Source: Alphaproteobacteria bacterium (GTDB lineage Bacteria; Pseudomonadota; Alphaproteobacteria; JAAXGF01). From it: a stretch of DNA of 17,259 nucleotides. Shown here piece after piece: positions 14,597 through 17,259 of the stretch. Numbering within the stretch: the stretch's first letter is position 1; every line of letters begins with the position of its first letter. The notes below the pieces were generated by a model that had not been told where the DNA came from, made no database searches, and saw only the letters and a list, made by a program, of their open reading frames with translations. Made by a program: the position numbers and the translations under genes. The stretch is from the NCBI GenBank assembly GCA_012267605.1, contig JAAXGF010000266.1, forward strand, positions 1 to 17,259, given 5' to 3'.

Positions 14597-15080
14597 AATC
14601 ATCATCGACGCACCCTTAGACGACGTTTGGCGGGAGCTGACCAAAACCAACGTTGTGCTGCCATTCTTCTTCGGCTCTGTCCTGGATACCAAGGGCCTGA
14701 TACCAGGGAATCGTATTTGCATGCGTACAAGTGACAGAAAATATACCGGCGTTGTGGGCGAAGTTCTCGAATACGATCCGCCCCATCGATTCTCTCACAC
14801 GTTCCGGTTCACCCAATTGGACGACGCGCCCTGCAGGGTGACTTACGACCTACGCGCGGTCGACGGTGGAACCGAGTTCACCTTGACGGCGAGCGACATC
14901 CCCTCCGGTTCCAAGTCAGCCAAGTACATGGAGCAAGGCGGTGAGTTCATCGTGAAAACCTTAAAGGCAATCGTTGAAAGGAAACACCTGCCGTTTAAGT
15001 CGAGAATGGTGCTGTTGATGTGTGCCCTGAGCAAACCATTCACACCAAGACGCGCATTGTCGGATAAATGGCCGCTCTAA
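14568..15080 (+). CDS. AHSA1/SRPBCC-domain protein
   Basis: This 170-residue protein has an SRPBCC (START-like, helix-grip) fold of the AHSA1 type. FRIIIDAPLDDVWRELT opens the domain. The middle GEVLEYDPPHRFSHTFRF and later GGTEFTLTASDIPSG are standard family segments. A C-terminal tail of roughly 30 residues (LPFKSRMVLLMCALSKPF onward) extends past the usual domain. The ATG at 14568 is preceded by GAGGAG at 10 nt; the frame is open further upstream but overlaps arsR and is not domain-like. ArsR-AHSA1 gene pairs are common in bacteria. The ligand is unknown; binding a small hydrophobic molecule is a family-level expectation only. Confidence 0.83.
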   Translation: MSEKEKAVFRIIIDAPLDDVWRELTKTNVVLPFFFGSVLDTKGLIPGNRICMRTSDRKYTGVVGEVLEYDPPHRFSHTFRFTQLDDAPCRVTYDLRAVDGGTEFTLTASDIPSGSKSAKYMEQGGEFIVKTLKAIVERKHLPFKSRMVLLMCALSKPFTPRRALSDKWPL

Positions 15081-15309
15081 CTAGAAGTAGTCAGTGCGAG
15101 TGCCAAAAACCCTCCGGAAAGCCGTCTCTATGGCAGGTTCAGCCATGTTCGATTCGGTCTTTGGCCACGCCAAACTCAACTGAGGAATTTTTTCCGGGAA
15201 AGGTGGGTAGAACGGCCGTCGATGACGTTGGCCAAGCTACACCTACCCATCCTCCGAGAGTCAATCGCAACGACGAATTTACTGCCTCACTTTAGGACCG
15301 CTGCTTCAA

Positions 15310-15337
15310 ACTCCGGCCCGGAGTAATTCCTTTTAAT
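15310..15337. terminator. Hairpin between convergent AHSA1 and chemoreceptor genes
   Basis: ACTCCG (15310-15315) pairs with CGGAGT (15319-15324) around loop GCC, followed on the plus strand by AATTCCTTTT. On the minus strand TTTG follows the stem. It could be a weak bidirectional terminator for both convergent genes. Confidence 0.45.
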
Positions 15338-15341
15338 TTGA

Positions 15342-17099
15342 TCAAGCGGCTCGCATTTCGGCCAATAGTTTCTCGACTTCCTTGTCCAGGAGCGCGGCGT
15401 GCTCAACGAGATCGGTGGCGGATTCCAAGACTACCTCAGCGGCTTCGCCCGTATCAACGGCAGCTTGGTTTACACCAACGATATTGGACGACACTTCGCT
15501 TGTTCCGGCAGAGGTCTGTTGGACATTGGCGCTGATTTCTTGCGTCGCGGCACCTTGTTCCTCGACTGCCGTGGCTACCGTCGTCGCGACATTGTTGATT
15601 TCGGTAATCCGTTCCCCGATCGCCAAGATAGCTTCAACCGCCTCACCCGTCGATGCCTGAATAGTTGATATTTGGGACGCGATGTCGTCGGTCGCCTTTC
15701 CGGTTTGTGTTGCCAGCGATTTGACCTCAGATGCCACAACTGCAAAGCCTTTGCCTGCTTCGCCCGCCCGAGCCGCCTCGATCGTCGCGTTTAGCGCCAG
15801 CAAATTGGTTTGACCCGCAATATCGTTGATGAGGTTCACCACCTCGCCGATCTGCTGCGACGCCTCAGATAGACTTTCAACGATGGCGTTGGTCTTTTCA
15901 GCTTGTTCCGACGCGTTCTGTGCCATCTTTGCCGACTCCGCGACTTGGCGAGCGATTTCGGCGCTGGAGGCGGAAAGTTCTTCCGTTGCCGCTGCGACCG
16001 TCTGAATATTGACTGTGGCTTCTTCCGACGCCGACGCCACCGCCGTTGCTTGCTGGCTGGCATCACCGGCCCTTGCCGCCATCGACTTAGCGGTTGACTG
16101 CATTTTAGCCGCGCTCGAGCTAACCTCGTCGACGACCCTTTTGACTTCGGATTCGAATTTGTCCGCCAAATTCAAAATCACTTGGCGCTTTTCGATTTCT
16201 GCAGCGCGCTGCTGTTCTTCATTCTCCTTCGTCAGTCGGACCTTTTCGACCGATTCATCCTTGAAATGCGCGACGGCCTTGGCCATTGCGCCGATTTCGT
16301 CGGCACGATCCAAGCCCGGAACTTCTGTATCCAGGTTGCCGTCGGCCAATGACGACATCGCGGTGGTCATTGACTTAACGGGTCGCACAACGCCACCGTT
16401 AAAGCGGAAGTAAACGAGGAAACCCACGACCGTCAGAAAGGCGACCAATGCCAAAGCAATCCAACGTCCGACCGCCTCACCTCGGGCGATTTGCGCGTCA
16501 ATCTGAGTGTGAATTTCAAGAACGCCTCGAAGGTCACCTAGATTCCAATCATCCTTCGGCGTATCCGCCCGCGCATTGTGGCAACTGACGCATACCTCGG
16601 CAACCATGGTATCGGCGATTCCAACCCTTACAACTTCATGGCCGTCCACGGTTTCGGTTTGAACGAATGGCTTGTCGGGATCGGTGGAAAGCGCCTCCCA
16701 GGCCGAATCGGCGAATGTATCGAGAGTTCGGTCTGCACGATTGGGAAACGGAAACGGGCTGTATAACTTTAGCGTGGTACCTTGCTCCCCTAGCACCTCA
16801 CTTAATTCGTGGATCATTGTCGCAGGCAATGGAATTGCGCTCTCATCGGAAGCGTGATTGAACGATGCGGTGACATGCCCCGTGCCGATCGCTTTTTTGA
16901 CCACATTCTGCGCGTAATATTTTCTCAAGGCCTTGAATTGATTAGCCGTGTTTTGCGCCGCGGCAACCGCATCCTCTCGGGCGCCGTCCTCAATCAATCG
17001 AGGAACCCACCAAACGAGCACCAGAGCGGCAAAGATCGGTGCAACAAATAAAATTGGTAAAACTCTCCACAGAATACTCTTATTTAATACCTTTAACAT
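15342..17099 (-). CDS. Methyl-accepting chemotaxis protein with haem-binding periplasmic domain
   Basis: This transmembrane chemoreceptor has 585 residues. TM1 lies at about 10-32. The periplasmic domain resembles the Tll0287-like (DUF3365) sensor and carries a c-type haem motif C170-V-S-C173-H174, followed by DWNLGDLRGVLEIH. TM2 is at about 212-231, then a HAMP segment (VVRPVKSMTTAMSSLADGNL), and a long coiled-coil signalling domain whose hairpin tip contains INDIAGQTNLLALNATIEAA and AGEAGKGFAVVASEVKSLA. The sensed signal is probably redox state, oxygen or a diatomic gas through the haem (inference). The start ATG 17099 is chosen over GTG 17126 because GGAGG lies 5 nt before it and the signal-anchor follows at once. 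No CheR-tethering pentapeptide is present at the C-terminus. No chemotaxis partner genes are visible. Confidence 0.93.
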   Translation of the reverse strand: MLKVLNKSILWRVLPILFVAPIFAALVLVWWVPRLIEDGAREDAVAAAQNTANQFKALRKYYAQNVVKKAIGTGHVTASFNHASDESAIPLPATMIHELSEVLGEQGTTLKLYSPFPFPNRADRTLDTFADSAWEALSTDPDKPFVQTETVDGHEVVRVGIADTMVAEVCVSCHNARADTPKDDWNLGDLRGVLEIHTQIDAQIARGEAVGRWIALALVAFLTVVGFLVYFRFNGGVVRPVKSMTTAMSSLADGNLDTEVPGLDRADEIGAMAKAVAHFKDESVEKVRLTKENEEQQRAAEIEKRQVILNLADKFESEVKRVVDEVSSSAAKMQSTAKSMAARAGDASQQATAVASASEEATVNIQTVAAATEELSASSAEIARQVAESAKMAQNASEQAEKTNAIVESLSEASQQIGEVVNLINDIAGQTNLLALNATIEAARAGEAGKGFAVVASEVKSLATQTGKATDDIASQISTIQASTGEAVEAILAIGERITEINNVATTVATAVEEQGAATQEISANVQQTSAGTSEVSSNIVGVNQAAVDTGEAAEVVLESATDLVEHAALLDKEVEKLLAEMRAA

Positions 17100-17104
17100 C
17101 CCAT

Positions 17105-17109
17105 CCTCC
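17105..17109 (-). promoter_or_regulatory. Ribosome binding site of the chemoreceptor gene
   Basis: GGAGG on the minus strand lies 5 nt before ATG 17099-17097. It decides the start in favour of this ATG over the in-frame GTG nine codons upstream. Confidence 0.7.
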
Positions 17110-17259
17110 GTACAGACTCCTGGCACGTTTCGACAATCTCAACTAGAAACCGCGACTCCGTCCTCTATGTGTTGGGGTCGCGGCAACCATGATCAGCACA
17201 ATGGATCGGCGAAAGAACTACTCAATTCTTCTCGCATCGTAACTGCCCAGGTCTGATCC

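Noticed and set aside
17127..17259. Flagellar sigma-28 promoter for the chemoreceptor
   Set aside because: GCCGATCC is present on the minus strand, resembling the -10 element, but no TAAA-type -35 element lies at the required distance.

Overview
The window is the central part of a hopanoid (bacterial triterpenoid lipid) biosynthesis and transport cluster, followed by a short non-coding repeat region, a small ArsR-type regulatory pair and a chemoreceptor gene. The gene set (hpnE, shc/hpnF, hpnG, hpnH, ispH, and hpnL-, hpnA-, hpnN- and hpnM-like genes) and the protein character point to an alphaproteobacterium, perhaps Rhodospirillales-like. That placement is an inference from gene content; the sequence holds no rRNA or other marker to confirm it.

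Layout. Positions 2-3237 (+) hold the 3' end of hpnE, then shc behind a recognisable promoter, then hpnG, which starts on a TTG overlapping the shc stop. Positions 3190-11902 (-) form a long leftward run. In transcription order it is an hpnN-type RND exporter, a cytidylyltransferase-like nucleotidyltransferase, a CDP-alcohol phosphatidyltransferase, hpnA, hpnL, a 472-bp gap, ispH and hpnH. hpnG and hpnH meet tail to tail and overlap by 48 bp. Positions 12162-13622 (+), divergent from hpnN, hold an hpnM/MlaC-type periplasmic protein and a PhyH-type Fe(II)/2-oxoglutarate dioxygenase.

Positions 13623-14242 contain no convincing gene. They hold several GC-rich hairpins followed by T-rich stretches, a repeated element of about 75-80 bp (two copies 331 bp apart) and an isolated 11-bp inverted repeat. 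Positions 14243-15080 (+) hold an ArsR-family regulator, apparently leaderless and preceded by a perfect 9-bp palindrome, overlapping an AHSA1/SRPBCC gene. Positions 15342-17099 (-) hold a methyl-accepting chemotaxis protein whose periplasmic domain carries a c-type haem motif.

How the genes fit together: IspH makes the C5 isoprenoid units. HpnE (with HpnC/HpnD, probably upstream and outside the window) makes squalene. Shc cyclises squalene to hopene. HpnH adds adenosyl and HpnG removes adenine, opening the route to C35 extended hopanoids. HpnN with HpnM is expected to move hopanoids across the envelope. The nucleotidyltransferase, the CDP-alcohol phosphatidyltransferase and the dioxygenase have no established role in hopanoid synthesis. 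Together they suggest an undescribed polar-headgroup or tailoring branch, which is the most interesting hypothesis in this window.
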